From: Candidatus Goldiibacteriota bacterium | Lineage (GTDB): Bacteria; Oederibacteriota; PGYV01; DSYL01 | Assembly: GCA_026418955.1 (NCBI GenBank) | Contig: JAOAAI010000263.1 | Coordinates: forward strand, 1 to 18,241 | Length of the DNA: 18,241 nt | Reading direction: 5' to 3' | In this document: positions 1 through 6,323 of the stretch, in pieces | How positions within the stretch are numbered: position 1 is the stretch's first letter | Layout of the letters: the number at the start of each line of letters is the position of its first letter | Program-made: the position numbers and the translations under genes | The notes under the pieces: generated by a model | Database searches by the model: none | Told to the model about the DNA's origin: nothing | What the model saw: only the letters and a program-made list of their open reading frames with translations

Positions 1-19
1 AGATGTGTATAAGAGACAG
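1..19 (+). other. Tn5/Nextera mosaic-end adapter remnant (artefact)
   Basis: The first 19 bases read AGATGTGTATAAGAGACAG, the transposase mosaic end used in Nextera sequencing libraries. It is an untrimmed adapter at a contig edge, not genomic DNA. Read in the frame of the following gene it encodes the false N-terminus MCIRDR, a peptide typical of adapter carry-over. Genomic sequence starts at about base 20. Confidence 0.96.
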
Positions 20-20
20 A

Positions 21-821
21 ATATATACAGGCAAATATTGGTTTGCTGTTTTCTTAGGAGTCAGAACCTATGGTTATGATGATACACATAACATAGGCCG
101 TGAGACATTCTTATGTCCTGTTACCTGGGCAGATGATGGTTTTCCTATATTTGGTGATAATGGCAAAGTTCATCTGGAAATGGAATCGCCTTTAAAACCA
201 TACCCTGTACCAAAAATTCCACCAAAAGATGATTTTAACAGTGAAAAACTTGCATTTTACTGGAATTATTTGCGTAACCCAGATGAGAAACTATATTCAT
301 TAAAAGAACGGCCAGGGTTTTTACGCCTTAAAGGCTCTAAATACAATCTTTTTGATATTGCATCTCCTACATGGCTTGGCAGACGTCAATGCCATCATAA
401 TGTGAAAGTAACAGTATCAATTGAATTTAAACCAGAAAAAGAAAACGAAGAAGCAGGTTTATGCGTTAGGAAAAACGAAAAGCATCATTATGAAATTTTT
501 TTAACAAAAAGAAAGAAAAAACTGTGTGTTGTATTACGAAAGACAATAGCAGATCTCACAGTTGAATCTGCCTTTAAACCGTTACCAAATGATTTTAAAA
601 AACAATGTATACTTGCAATTCATGCAGATTTAAATAATTATACCTTTTTATTTGGAAAATCTAAAAATAATTTAAAAATACTTGGAAAAGGAATTACACG
701 ATATCTTTCATCAGAAATTGCAGGGGGATTCACAGGTGTGTATTTTGCAATGTATGCAACAGGTAATGGCAAACCATGTAAAAATCCTGCTGATTTTGAT
801 TGGTTTGAATATTTAATATAA
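21..821 (+). CDS. Glycoside hydrolase family 43 enzyme (beta-xylosidase / arabinofuranosidase type), C-terminal part, 5' truncated
   Basis: About 266 residues remain of an enzyme that is usually around 500-550 residues; the catalytic residues lie upstream and are lost. The first 50 residues are the last blade of the five-bladed GH43 propeller, recognisable from the GKYWFAVFLGVR segment and the GRETFL-PVTW stretch. The rest fits the concanavalin-like beta-sandwich that follows the propeller in GH43 xylosidases, with WNYLRNP, a KERPGFLRL-like strand, SPTWLGRRQ and a final DFDWFEYL strand. Such enzymes release xylose or arabinose from plant-derived oligosaccharides. The in-frame ATG at base 3 lies in the adapter and is not a start, so the true start and any signal peptide are outside the window. 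The exact substrate cannot be told from this fragment. Confidence 0.88.
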   Translation: MYTGKYWFAVFLGVRTYGYDDTHNIGRETFLCPVTWADDGFPIFGDNGKVHLEMESPLKPYPVPKIPPKDDFNSEKLAFYWNYLRNPDEKLYSLKERPGFLRLKGSKYNLFDIASPTWLGRRQCHHNVKVTVSIEFKPEKENEEAGLCVRKNEKHHYEIFLTKRKKKLCVVLRKTIADLTVESAFKPLPNDFKKQCILAIHADLNNYTFLFGKSKNNLKILGKGITRYLSSEIAGGFTGVYFAMYATGNGKPCKNPADFDWFEYLI

Positions 822-840
822 ATATTGTTTTGTTTATTTC

Positions 841-868
841 TTGCAAATAAAAAATAAAAGAGTATAAT
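841..868 (+). promoter_or_regulatory. Candidate sigma-70 promoter for the thiC-family gene
   Basis: TTGCAA (841-846), a 16-base spacer and a perfect TATAAT (863-868) lie about 55 bases before the thiC start. AT-rich sequence gives such matches by chance, but the -10 box is perfect and the position suits. I see no TPP riboswitch core (no CTGAGA segment) and no recognisable cobalamin riboswitch in the 102-base gap. Confidence 0.45.
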
Positions 869-923
869 ATTTTTGTATATTATGTAATTTTTCTCTTTAT
901 AAAAAAATTGAAAAGGAGTATTC

Positions 924-2210
924 ATGACTCAGTTAGAAGCAGCGAAAAAAGGAATTATAACAGAAGAGATGAAAAAAGTGGCTCAAGATGAAAATATAAA
1001 CATAAAAGAACTCTGTGAATTAGTTGCAAAAGGAGAAGTGGTAATAACAAAAAATAAAAATAGGACATTTTCTAAAATAATAGGTATAGGTAGTAAAACT
1101 CGTGTAAAAGTAAATGCAAATATAGGCAGTTCCCAGGATGTTTCTAGTATTGAAAACGAACTTAATAAACTAAAAGCATCCATAGATGCAGGCACTGATA
1201 CAGTAATGGACTTATCTACTGGCGGGGATATAAAAGAAATAAGAAAGGCAATTTTACAAAATTCATCTGTTCCAGTTGGAACTGTTCCAATTTATGAGAC
1301 AGCCGTCAATGCTTTAAATAATAAAAAAACAATAGATAAAATCACTGCTGATGAAATTTTCACAACAATAGAAGAACATGCCAAACAAGGTGTTGATTTT
1401 ATAACTGTTCATTGTGGTATAAATCAAAAATCCTTGTCTACTTTAATTTCTCAAGGTCGTTTACTTGACATAGTAAGCCGCGGCGGGTCTATGCTTGCTG
1501 TATGGATGATTAAAAATAACAAAGAAAATCCTTTATATTCTGATTTTGACCGACTCCTGCAAATAGCATATGAATATGATTTAACTTTATCTTTAGGAGA
1601 TGGGATGCGACCTGGTTGCCTTGCAGATGCAACAGACAGGGCTCAGATTCAGGAATTAATAACACTTGGAGAACTTGCAAAAAGGGCTTATGAAAAAAAT
1701 GTCCAAGTAATAATAGAAGGACCAGGTCATATACCTTTAAATGAAATAGAAACAAATATAAAACTACAAAAATCCATCTGCAATAATGCTCCATTTTATG
1801 TTTTAGGTCCAATAGTTACAGACATTGCGCCAGGTTATGATCATATAACATCTGCAATAGGTGGTGCTTTGGCCGGATATTTTGGTGCTGACTTTTTATG
1901 TTATGTTACATCTGCCGAACATCTTAAATTACCTGATATAGAAGAAGTAAAAGAAGGAGTAATAGTAAGTAGAATTGCGGCACATGCCGCAGATATTGCA
2001 CGTGGGTATCCAGGTGCTAAAAACTGGGATAACCAAATGGCTCTTGCAAGAAAAAATCTTGACTGGGAAAAACAGATAACACTTGCAATTGATCCAGAAA
2101 AAGCTAGAAAACTAAGGGAAGCATGCCCACCTAAAAACAAAGATGTTTGTTCTATGTGTGGAGAATTGTGTGCAATAAAAGAGTTAAAAGATGCAATAAA
2201 TAAAATTTAA
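924..2210 (+). CDS. thiC: ThiC-family radical SAM enzyme: phosphomethylpyrimidine synthase (or BzaF-like hydroxybenzimidazole synthase)
   Basis: At 428 residues this is the short ThiC form without the extra N-terminal domain of the E. coli type. ThiC rearranges aminoimidazole ribotide into the hydroxymethylpyrimidine phosphate of thiamine, using SAM and a 4Fe-4S cluster. Diagnostic stretches are GTVPIYETA, HCGI, SRGGS, MRPGCLADATDRAQ, EGPGHIP (metal-ligand His), APGYDHITSAIGGA and the C-terminal cluster motif CSMCGELC. The three Cys are spaced CX2CX3C, one residue shorter than the CX2CX4C of classic long ThiC. AAAGGAG sits 5 bases before the ATG. No other thiamine gene is in view, so the anaerobic B12 lower-ligand paralogue BzaF, a close relative of similar size, remains possible. 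Its stop codon overlaps that of the convergent membrane-protein gene within TTAA. Confidence 0.87.
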   Translation: MTQLEAAKKGIITEEMKKVAQDENINIKELCELVAKGEVVITKNKNRTFSKIIGIGSKTRVKVNANIGSSQDVSSIENELNKLKASIDAGTDTVMDLSTGGDIKEIRKAILQNSSVPVGTVPIYETAVNALNNKKTIDKITADEIFTTIEEHAKQGVDFITVHCGINQKSLSTLISQGRLLDIVSRGGSMLAVWMIKNNKENPLYSDFDRLLQIAYEYDLTLSLGDGMRPGCLADATDRAQIQELITLGELAKRAYEKNVQVIIEGPGHIPLNEIETNIKLQKSICNNAPFYVLGPIVTDIAPGYDHITSAIGGALAGYFGADFLCYVTSAEHLKLPDIEEVKEGVIVSRIAAHAADIARGYPGAKNWDNQMALARKNLDWEKQITLAIDPEKARKLREACPPKNKDVCSMCGELCAIKELKDAINKI

Positions 2211-2620
2211 TCTTTATAAATTAAAGATATAGAAATTCCTGCAGCAACATAACTTACAAGTCCTTGCAAAATCCAAGAAACAAGCAAATCCATTGTAAAT
2301 TTTCCAACTACCAGAAGTGTTATGAGTGGTTGATGTACAATTATGAGCCATACAATAAATCCCCAGAAAATGCCTTTAAAAATATTTCCACCTGGCAGTC
2401 CTGAATAAATAAGTGAATAAAAAAGTGCCATTATAATTCCTGTTCCAGCAGTAATTATTAAAAGTTTATAAAACCATTTCATAGAAATTTTTTCTCTAAA
2501 TATATGGCTTAAAGATGGATCAGAAATATGACCAATATAATTATAAACAATACTTGCAGTAACAAATAAGATTACTCCAGCAACAACACCTGACAATAAT
2601 ATTTTTAGTAATCTATCCAT
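2207..2620 (-). CDS. Small four-helix integral membrane protein, unknown function
   Basis: A 137-residue protein I do not recognise. Four hydrophobic segments are visible, at about residues 7-28, 50-71, 80-103 and 110-134. Short loops contain a Gly/Pro-rich turn (SGLPGGN, 73-79) and an HQP motif in the third helix region. There is no signal peptidase site and no Cys or His cluster that would suggest a redox or metal role. AGGAGG (2627-2632) lies 6 bases before the ATG, which supports the start. The gene follows hsp20 on the same strand but beyond a strong terminator, so it probably has its own promoter. It ends head-on against the thiC-family gene: the two stop codons share the palindrome TTAA at 2207-2210. 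Confidence 0.8.
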   Translation of the reverse strand: MDRLLKILLSGVVAGVILFVTASIVYNYIGHISDPSLSHIFREKISMKWFYKLLIITAGTGIIMALFYSLIYSGLPGGNIFKGIFWGFIVWLIIVHQPLITLLVVGKFTMDLLVSWILQGLVSYVAAGISISLIYKD

Positions 2621-2645
2621 ATAATTCCTCCTTTTATTTTTTTAT

Positions 2646-2674
2646 ATATTAGCAATAAAATATTTTTATGTAAA
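2646..2674 (-). promoter_or_regulatory. Candidate promoter for the four-helix membrane-protein gene
   Basis: On the minus strand, TTTACA (2669-2674), a 17-base spacer and TAATAT (2646-2651) lie about 25 bases before the start codon. The -35 box overlaps the far end of the hsp20 terminator T-tract. The -10 match is only 4/6 and the region is AT-rich, so this is tentative. Confidence 0.3.
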
Positions 2675-2706
2675 TAAAAAAAGAGACAGGGCTTACCTGT
2701 CTCTTT
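2674..2706 (-). terminator. Rho-independent terminator of hsp20
   Basis: A perfect 11-bp inverted repeat, AAAGAGACAGG (2680-2690) and CCTGTCTCTTT (2696-2706), encloses a 5-base loop. Read leftward, the hairpin is followed by a run of seven T (complement of 2674-2680). It starts 16 bases after the hsp20 stop codon. On the plus strand no T-run follows the stem, so it should act only leftward. Confidence 0.93.
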
Positions 2707-2722
2707 AGCCAAGATGGGCTAC

Positions 2723-3151
2723 TTATTTAACTTTTATTTCTTTTGGCTTTTTGCTTTCAGTTTTAGGAATCTGGATTTCCAGGACACCATTTTCATATTT
2801 AGCATCAATTTTATCCACATCACTATCAGAAGGAAGTACAAACCTGCGTTCAAAAGCGCCATAGCTCCTTTCGTAATAATGATATTTTTTATCTTTATCT
2901 TCTTCTTTCTTTTCATGTTTTCTTTCTCCATATATTTTTAATACGCCATCATCAACTTCAACTTTGATATCATCCTGTTTCAAACCTGGAATATCAGCTT
3001 TTAAAACATATTTATCCTTATCTTCTACAATATCTACGGCTGGATATAATCTTTCACTTGTTGGTAATAAATCAGTATTAAAGAAGGAATCAAAAAAGTC
3101 TGCAAAAATGTCTCTTTTTGATGGTGTCCCGCTTCTTTTGATCAATTTCAT
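2723..3151 (-). CDS. Small heat-shock protein, Hsp20/alpha-crystallin family
   Basis: A 142-residue ATP-independent holdase that binds unfolding proteins. The N-terminal arm (about 1-38) contains DIFADFFDSFF. The alpha-crystallin domain (about 40-128) starts at PAVDIVEDKDKYVLKADIPG, contains GERK, YYERSYGAFERRFVLP and ends with the diagnostic ENGVLEIQIPK. The C-terminal tail carries PKEIKVK, an IXV-like assembly motif. I start the gene at the ATG 3149-3151 and not at the in-frame GTG 3158-3160, because that GTG is part of a perfect Shine-Dalgarno sequence. The gene is transcribed away from dnaA, ends at a strong terminator, and has a sigma-54-like element upstream. No CIRCE element is seen. 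Confidence 0.95.
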   Translation of the reverse strand: MKLIKRSGTPSKRDIFADFFDSFFNTDLLPTSERLYPAVDIVEDKDKYVLKADIPGLKQDDIKVEVDDGVLKIYGERKHEKKEEDKDKKYHYYERSYGAFERRFVLPSDSDVDKIDAKYENGVLEIQIPKTESKKPKEIKVK

Positions 3152-3156
3152 ATTAA

Positions 3157-3166
3157 TCACCTCCTT
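3157..3166 (-). promoter_or_regulatory. Perfect Shine-Dalgarno of hsp20 (decides the start)
   Basis: Read leftward, AAGGAGGTGA is fully complementary to the usual 16S rRNA tail and lies 5 bases before the ATG at 3151. The GTG inside it (3160-3158) is therefore not the start codon. Confidence 0.9.
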
Positions 3167-3199
3167 AATTAAGTTTTAATTTATTTTTGTTTAAATAAT

Positions 3200-3215
3200 A
3201 GCATAATGCATGCCA
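3200..3215 (-). promoter_or_regulatory. Possible sigma-54 (-24/-12) promoter of hsp20
   Basis: Read leftward the site is TGGCATGCATTATGCT. Compared with TGGCACG-N4-TTGCW, the GG and GC elements have the exact spacing, with two mismatches at less conserved positions. It would give a leader of about 35-40 bases ending in the perfect Shine-Dalgarno. A sigma-70 -35-like TTGGCA overlaps it, so this is tentative. Confidence 0.35.
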
Positions 3216-3340
3216 AATAAATTTATTTAAAAAATAAAAAAATTATTTTAATCATTTAGTTTTTTGTTAAAATTTGAAACAAAAATTTGTAAAAAAATGA
3301 AACAAAAATTCATATTTTTTATATAAACTATATTTTTTTA

Positions 3341-3368
3341 TTGCATTTTTAATATTTTGTGTTATAAT
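3341..3368 (+). promoter_or_regulatory. Probable dnaA promoter with extended -10
   Basis: TTGCAT (3341-3346), a 16-base spacer and the extended -10 TGTTATAAT (3360-3368, containing a perfect TATAAT) lie about 185 bases before dnaA. The two tandem DnaA boxes at 3402-3421 would fall just downstream of the start point, an arrangement suited to repression of dnaA by its own product. Confidence 0.5.
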
Positions 3369-3401
3369 TATACTTAATTTAATACGATTTACTAACATTT
3401 T

Positions 3402-3421
3402 TGTGAATAATATGTGAATAA
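3402..3421 (-). promoter_or_regulatory. Two tandem DnaA boxes, one helical turn apart
   Basis: TGTGAATAA occurs at 3402-3410 and 3413-3421. Read on the minus strand each is TTATTCACA, a full match to the DnaA-box consensus TTWTNCACA. The start-to-start distance of 11 bases puts them on the same face of the helix. Confidence 0.75.
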
Positions 3422-3510
3422 TTTTGTATATTAATTGTTAATAAATTTAAAAATACTTATATTTATTATACTTTTTAAATAAATAATTTTTTTTAATTAT
3501 TTATTAAAAA

Positions 3511-3519
3511 TGTGGATAA
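3511..3519 (-). promoter_or_regulatory. Perfect DnaA box before dnaA
   Basis: TGTGGATAA is the complement of TTATCCACA, the strongest known DnaA box. It follows a long A/T-only stretch and sits 33 bases before the dnaA start codon. Confidence 0.8.
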
Positions 3520-3552
3520 TTATTAAAGTTTAAAATAAGGAGAATTTAAATT

Positions 3553-4905
3553 TTGAAAAATAATGAAATTTTATCAAATGAAATTTCTAATATTTTAAAA
3601 AATGAAAATGCAGGATTTTCTTTATGGTTAGAAAAATCAACTATCTTATTTGATGAAGATAAAAAGGTATTAACAATAAAAGTTCCAGATGCACTTCATA
3701 AAAAAACACTCATAAATAAATATAATAATGAAATTATAAAAATATTAAAAAAGCATCTCGGTTATTCTGTTTCTTTAAATATTGAAATAAAAAAAGAAGT
3801 TGAACAGATAAAAAACATTTCACCAAAAATTTCAATTAAAGAACATCAAATACAATTACCACTCGAACCAAAAATTGATTATATTCCATCTCTTAATTCA
3901 CGATTCAGATTTGAAAATTTTATAGTTGGAGATTCAAATAAATTTGCCCACGCTGCCTGTAGATCTGTTGCTGAGGCTCCTGGTCAAACATACAATCCAC
4001 TTTTTATTTATGGTGGTGTTGGTTTAGGTAAAACACATCTTTTACATGCTATTGGTAATTATGTATATGAGCATTATCCATCTTATAAAATAATTATAAC
4101 AACTGCTGAAAAATTTCTTTATGAAGTTGTTCAAAAAATAAGAGAGAATAGAATGGATGAATTTAAAGAAAAATACAGAAGCGCTGATCTTCTTTTAGTT
4201 GACGATATTGAATTTTTGCAAAAAGGAGAAGCAGCTAAAGAAGAATTTTTTCATACATTCAATGAACTATATAATTTAAATAAACAAATAGTTGCAACAT
4301 CTGATTCTCCACCCCAGGAATTAAAACTTGAAGAAAGATTAAAATCAAGATTTGGTGCAGGAATAATTGTTGATATATTACCTCCTAATTTTGAGATGCG
4401 TGTTGCAATACTTAAACAAAAAGCAAAAGAACTCAATAAATATGTTCCTGATAATGTAATAGGATATATTGCAGAACATGTTGAAAACAATATACGTTAT
4501 TTAGGTTCTACTCTTTTAACAATGTTTGCAATTGCATCACAAAATAATGATGAAATCACAATAGATATAGCAAAACAAGCGATAAAAATAACCAATCCAT
4601 CTTTTGACACAACAAAAAAGATAGGAATAGATATGATACAACAATGTGTTTCTGATTATTTTGGTATAAAAATACAAGATTTAACATCCAAAAAAAGACC
4701 TGATAATATTTCAAAAGCAAGACAGATTGCAATGTATATTGCCAGACAATTAACCGATTATTCACTTGTTCAAATAGGTCAATATTTTGGTGGTAAAGAT
4801 CATACAACAGTAATGCATGCCATTAATAAAATCGAAAAAATCATGAATACAGATGAAAAATTTAAAAAAACAATTGAAGAATTAATTGCAAGAATAAAAA
4901 GATAA
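3553..4905 (+). CDS. dnaA: Chromosomal replication initiator protein DnaA
   Basis: A 450-residue protein of normal length. It binds DnaA boxes, melts the origin and recruits the helicase. Domain I (about 1-85) is poorly conserved. The AAA+ domain begins near SRFRFENFIVGDSN (116-129), with Walker A GGVGLGKTH (154-162), Walker B LLLVDDIEF (213-221), a sensor 1 segment IVATSD and the ERLKSRFGAG arginine-finger region. Domain IV (about 350-450) carries the DNA-binding signature ending in GGKDHTTVMHAINKIEK. The start is TTG; no ATG or GTG precedes the conserved part in frame, and AAGGAG (3537-3542) lies 10 bases upstream, slightly far. A weak start codon and long spacing could keep expression low. 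DnaA boxes lie on both sides of the gene. Confidence 0.98.
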   Translation: MKNNEILSNEISNILKNENAGFSLWLEKSTILFDEDKKVLTIKVPDALHKKTLINKYNNEIIKILKKHLGYSVSLNIEIKKEVEQIKNISPKISIKEHQIQLPLEPKIDYIPSLNSRFRFENFIVGDSNKFAHAACRSVAEAPGQTYNPLFIYGGVGLGKTHLLHAIGNYVYEHYPSYKIIITTAEKFLYEVVQKIRENRMDEFKEKYRSADLLLVDDIEFLQKGEAAKEEFFHTFNELYNLNKQIVATSDSPPQELKLEERLKSRFGAGIIVDILPPNFEMRVAILKQKAKELNKYVPDNVIGYIAEHVENNIRYLGSTLLTMFAIASQNNDEITIDIAKQAIKITNPSFDTTKKIGIDMIQQCVSDYFGIKIQDLTSKKRPDNISKARQIAMYIARQLTDYSLVQIGQYFGGKDHTTVMHAINKIEKIMNTDEKFKKTIEELIARIKR

Positions 4906-4934
4906 AAATTTATTTTAATTTTATGTTCTTTGAA

Positions 4935-5109
4935 AAATGTTAATAAAATATTTAAATATTGTTTTTTATATGTGTATAAATAATTTTTAATTTTCAAATG
5001 TTAATAATTATATAGTATTCCAGAAAATAATATATTATTTATTAACATTAATAAATTAAATTTTATTAATATTTTATTATAAATTTTTATTTTTTAACAA
5101 ATTAACATT
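4935..5109. repeat. Symmetric set of AATGTTAATAA repeats
   Basis: AAATGTTAATAA occurs at 4935-4946 and 4996-5007, 61 bases apart, in forward orientation. The reverse complement TTATTAACATT is at 5039-5049, and a two-mismatch copy AAATTAACATT is at 5099-5109, 60 bases further. The core TTATTAACA differs from a DnaA box at one position, so these may be weak DnaA sites or sites for another protein. Confidence 0.5.
4971..4979 (-). promoter_or_regulatory. DnaA box in the dnaA-dnaN gap
   Basis: TGTGTATAA is the complement of TTATACACA, a full match to TTWTNCACA and in the same orientation as the boxes upstream of dnaA. Confidence 0.65.
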
Positions 5110-5160
5110 ACAATAATAGCAGCAACAATATATATAAATTACTTTTATATTTTTGATATT

Positions 5161-5169
5161 TGTGAAAAA
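5161..5169 (-). promoter_or_regulatory. DnaA-box match just before dnaN
   Basis: TGTGAAAAA is the complement of TTTTTCACA and fits TTWTNCACA, although T-rich sequence makes chance matches easier. It lies 25 bases before the dnaN start codon. Confidence 0.4.
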
Positions 5170-5194
5170 CTTTAAAATTTTTAGGAGGTATTTT

Positions 5195-6301
5195 ATGAAA
5201 ATCAAAACGAATAAAAATGAAATTTTAAGTCCTTTTCTTATTGCTCAATATTTTATTTCACCTACTTCTACTTTACCTCTTCTTTCTAATATTTTATTTG
5301 AAGCAGAAGAAGATGGAATTTATATATCTGCAACAGATATGGATATGAGTGTAAGAATAAAATCAAAAGTTGATAAAATAGAAGAAATTGGTAAAACAAC
5401 AATTCCAAAAAAAATAATATCAATTTTAAAAGAAGCTCCTGATTCAGAAATAAAAATTGATGTTGATAAAAATGATAATATAAAACTTCAATGGAAAGGT
5501 GGATATTGTAAAATCTTAGGATTACCTGCAGAAGATTTTCCTGTATTAAAAGCTGAAAATAATAAATTATCTAAAATAAAAATATCTCAGAAAACATTAA
5601 AAGAAATTATTAAATATACATCATTTGCTGCATTAAAAGACTCAACAAAAAGAAATTTAAATGGTGTATTTTTAAAATTTGAAAATAATACTATAGAAAC
5701 AGTTGCAACTGATGCACATCGCCTTTCTTTTTATAAAATTGAAACAAAACTAGATATTAAATCAAAATTTGAATATATCATACCATTAAAAACAATAAAT
5801 GAAATTTCAAAAATAATAGAAGAAAAAGAAGATAAAGAAATTGAATTAAACTTATATGAGAAACTAATAGAATTTAAAATTGATAATATTGATATATTAA
5901 CAAGAATAATAGATGAAAAATATCCAAATTATAATCAAGTTATTCCAAAAGAATTCACTATCAATGCTATTGTGAAACGTATAGATTTTGAAAGTGCATT
6001 AAAAAGAGTATCTATGATCTCAAGTGACAAAACAAGAATTGTTACTTTAAAATTTGAGAAAAATAAAATGTTTGTATACGCTCAAGCCCAAGACGAAGGT
6101 GAAGCATACGAAGAAATTGATATAAAATATGATGGAACCCCAATAGATATTACTTTTAATTCTAACTATCTACTTGATGTTTTAAAAGTTCTTCCAGCAG
6201 AGGAAGTAGAAATAAAACTTAATAGTTCTACAGATCCTGGGGTAATAACATATCAAGATAGTAAAAATTTTGTTTATGTAATAATGCCTATAAGAAAATA
6301 A
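5195..6301 (+). CDS. dnaN: DNA polymerase III sliding clamp, beta subunit
   Basis: A 368-residue protein, the usual length, forming the ring that tethers the replicative polymerase to DNA. All three clamp domains can be followed: TLPLLSNILFEAEEDGIYISATDMDMSVR in domain 1, a GLPAEDFP strand and a VATDAHRLSFYK segment in domain 2, and IIDEKYPNYNQVIP leading into domain 3, which ends in the typical YVIMPIRK. I start it at the ATG 5195-5197 because AGGAGG (5183-5188) stands 6 bases before it. An in-frame TTG at 5153 would add 14 residues not expected in the family and lacks a ribosome site. recF, its usual downstream neighbour, is absent; gyrA follows after 22 bases. Confidence 0.97.
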   Translation: MKIKTNKNEILSPFLIAQYFISPTSTLPLLSNILFEAEEDGIYISATDMDMSVRIKSKVDKIEEIGKTTIPKKIISILKEAPDSEIKIDVDKNDNIKLQWKGGYCKILGLPAEDFPVLKAENNKLSKIKISQKTLKEIIKYTSFAALKDSTKRNLNGVFLKFENNTIETVATDAHRLSFYKIETKLDIKSKFEYIIPLKTINEISKIIEEKEDKEIELNLYEKLIEFKIDNIDILTRIIDEKYPNYNQVIPKEFTINAIVKRIDFESALKRVSMISSDKTRIVTLKFEKNKMFVYAQAQDEGEAYEEIDIKYDGTPIDITFNSNYLLDVLKVLPAEEVEIKLNSSTDPGVITYQDSKNFVYVIMPIRK

Positions 6302-6323
6302 ATTTCATAATAAGGAAAAAATT

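Larger units (their letters stand above)
3161..3552. other. hsp20-dnaA intergenic region, candidate origin part 1
   Basis: A gene-free stretch that is almost pure A/T. It holds the leftward hsp20 control region and a 13-base direct repeat TGAAACAAAAATT (3275-3287 and 3298-3310, 23 bases apart). It also contains a probable dnaA promoter, three DnaA boxes, one TGTTAATAA (3436-3444) and a long A/T-only run (about 3421-3510) that could act as an unwinding element. The polarity switch of the flanking genes fits an origin. I find no RNA gene here. Confidence 0.65.
4906..5194. other. dnaA-dnaN intergenic region, candidate origin part 2
   Basis: A 289-base gap of extremely AT-rich sequence with no ORF of note. 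It contains two DnaA-box matches and four copies of an AATGTTAATAA-like element in a symmetric layout. With the region upstream of dnaA it could form a bipartite origin, as is known for B. subtilis and Helicobacter. I could not pick out a convincing dnaN promoter. Confidence 0.6.

Noticed and set aside
3..20. ATG start of the GH43 gene at base 3
   Set aside because: It lies inside the mosaic-end adapter; the encoded MCIRDR is an artefact.
822..923. TPP or cobalamin riboswitch before the thiC-family gene
   Set aside because: The 102-base leader is too short and AT-rich and lacks the conserved core segments.
1510..1812. Antisense open frames within thiC, gyrA, gyrB and other genes
   Set aside because: They lie opposite strongly conserved genes and have low-complexity Leu/Phe/Ser translations typical of antisense shadow frames in AT-rich DNA.
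3158..3160. GTG start of hsp20
   Set aside because: The GTG is part of the perfect Shine-Dalgarno AAGGAGGTGA; ATG 3151 has the correct spacing.
3161..3260. CIRCE heat-shock operator upstream of hsp20
   Set aside because: No TTAGCACTC-N9-GAGTGCTAA-like inverted repeat is present.
5153..5194. TTG start extending DnaN by 14 residues
   Set aside because: No ribosome site, residues not expected in the family, and AGGAGG stands correctly before ATG 5195.
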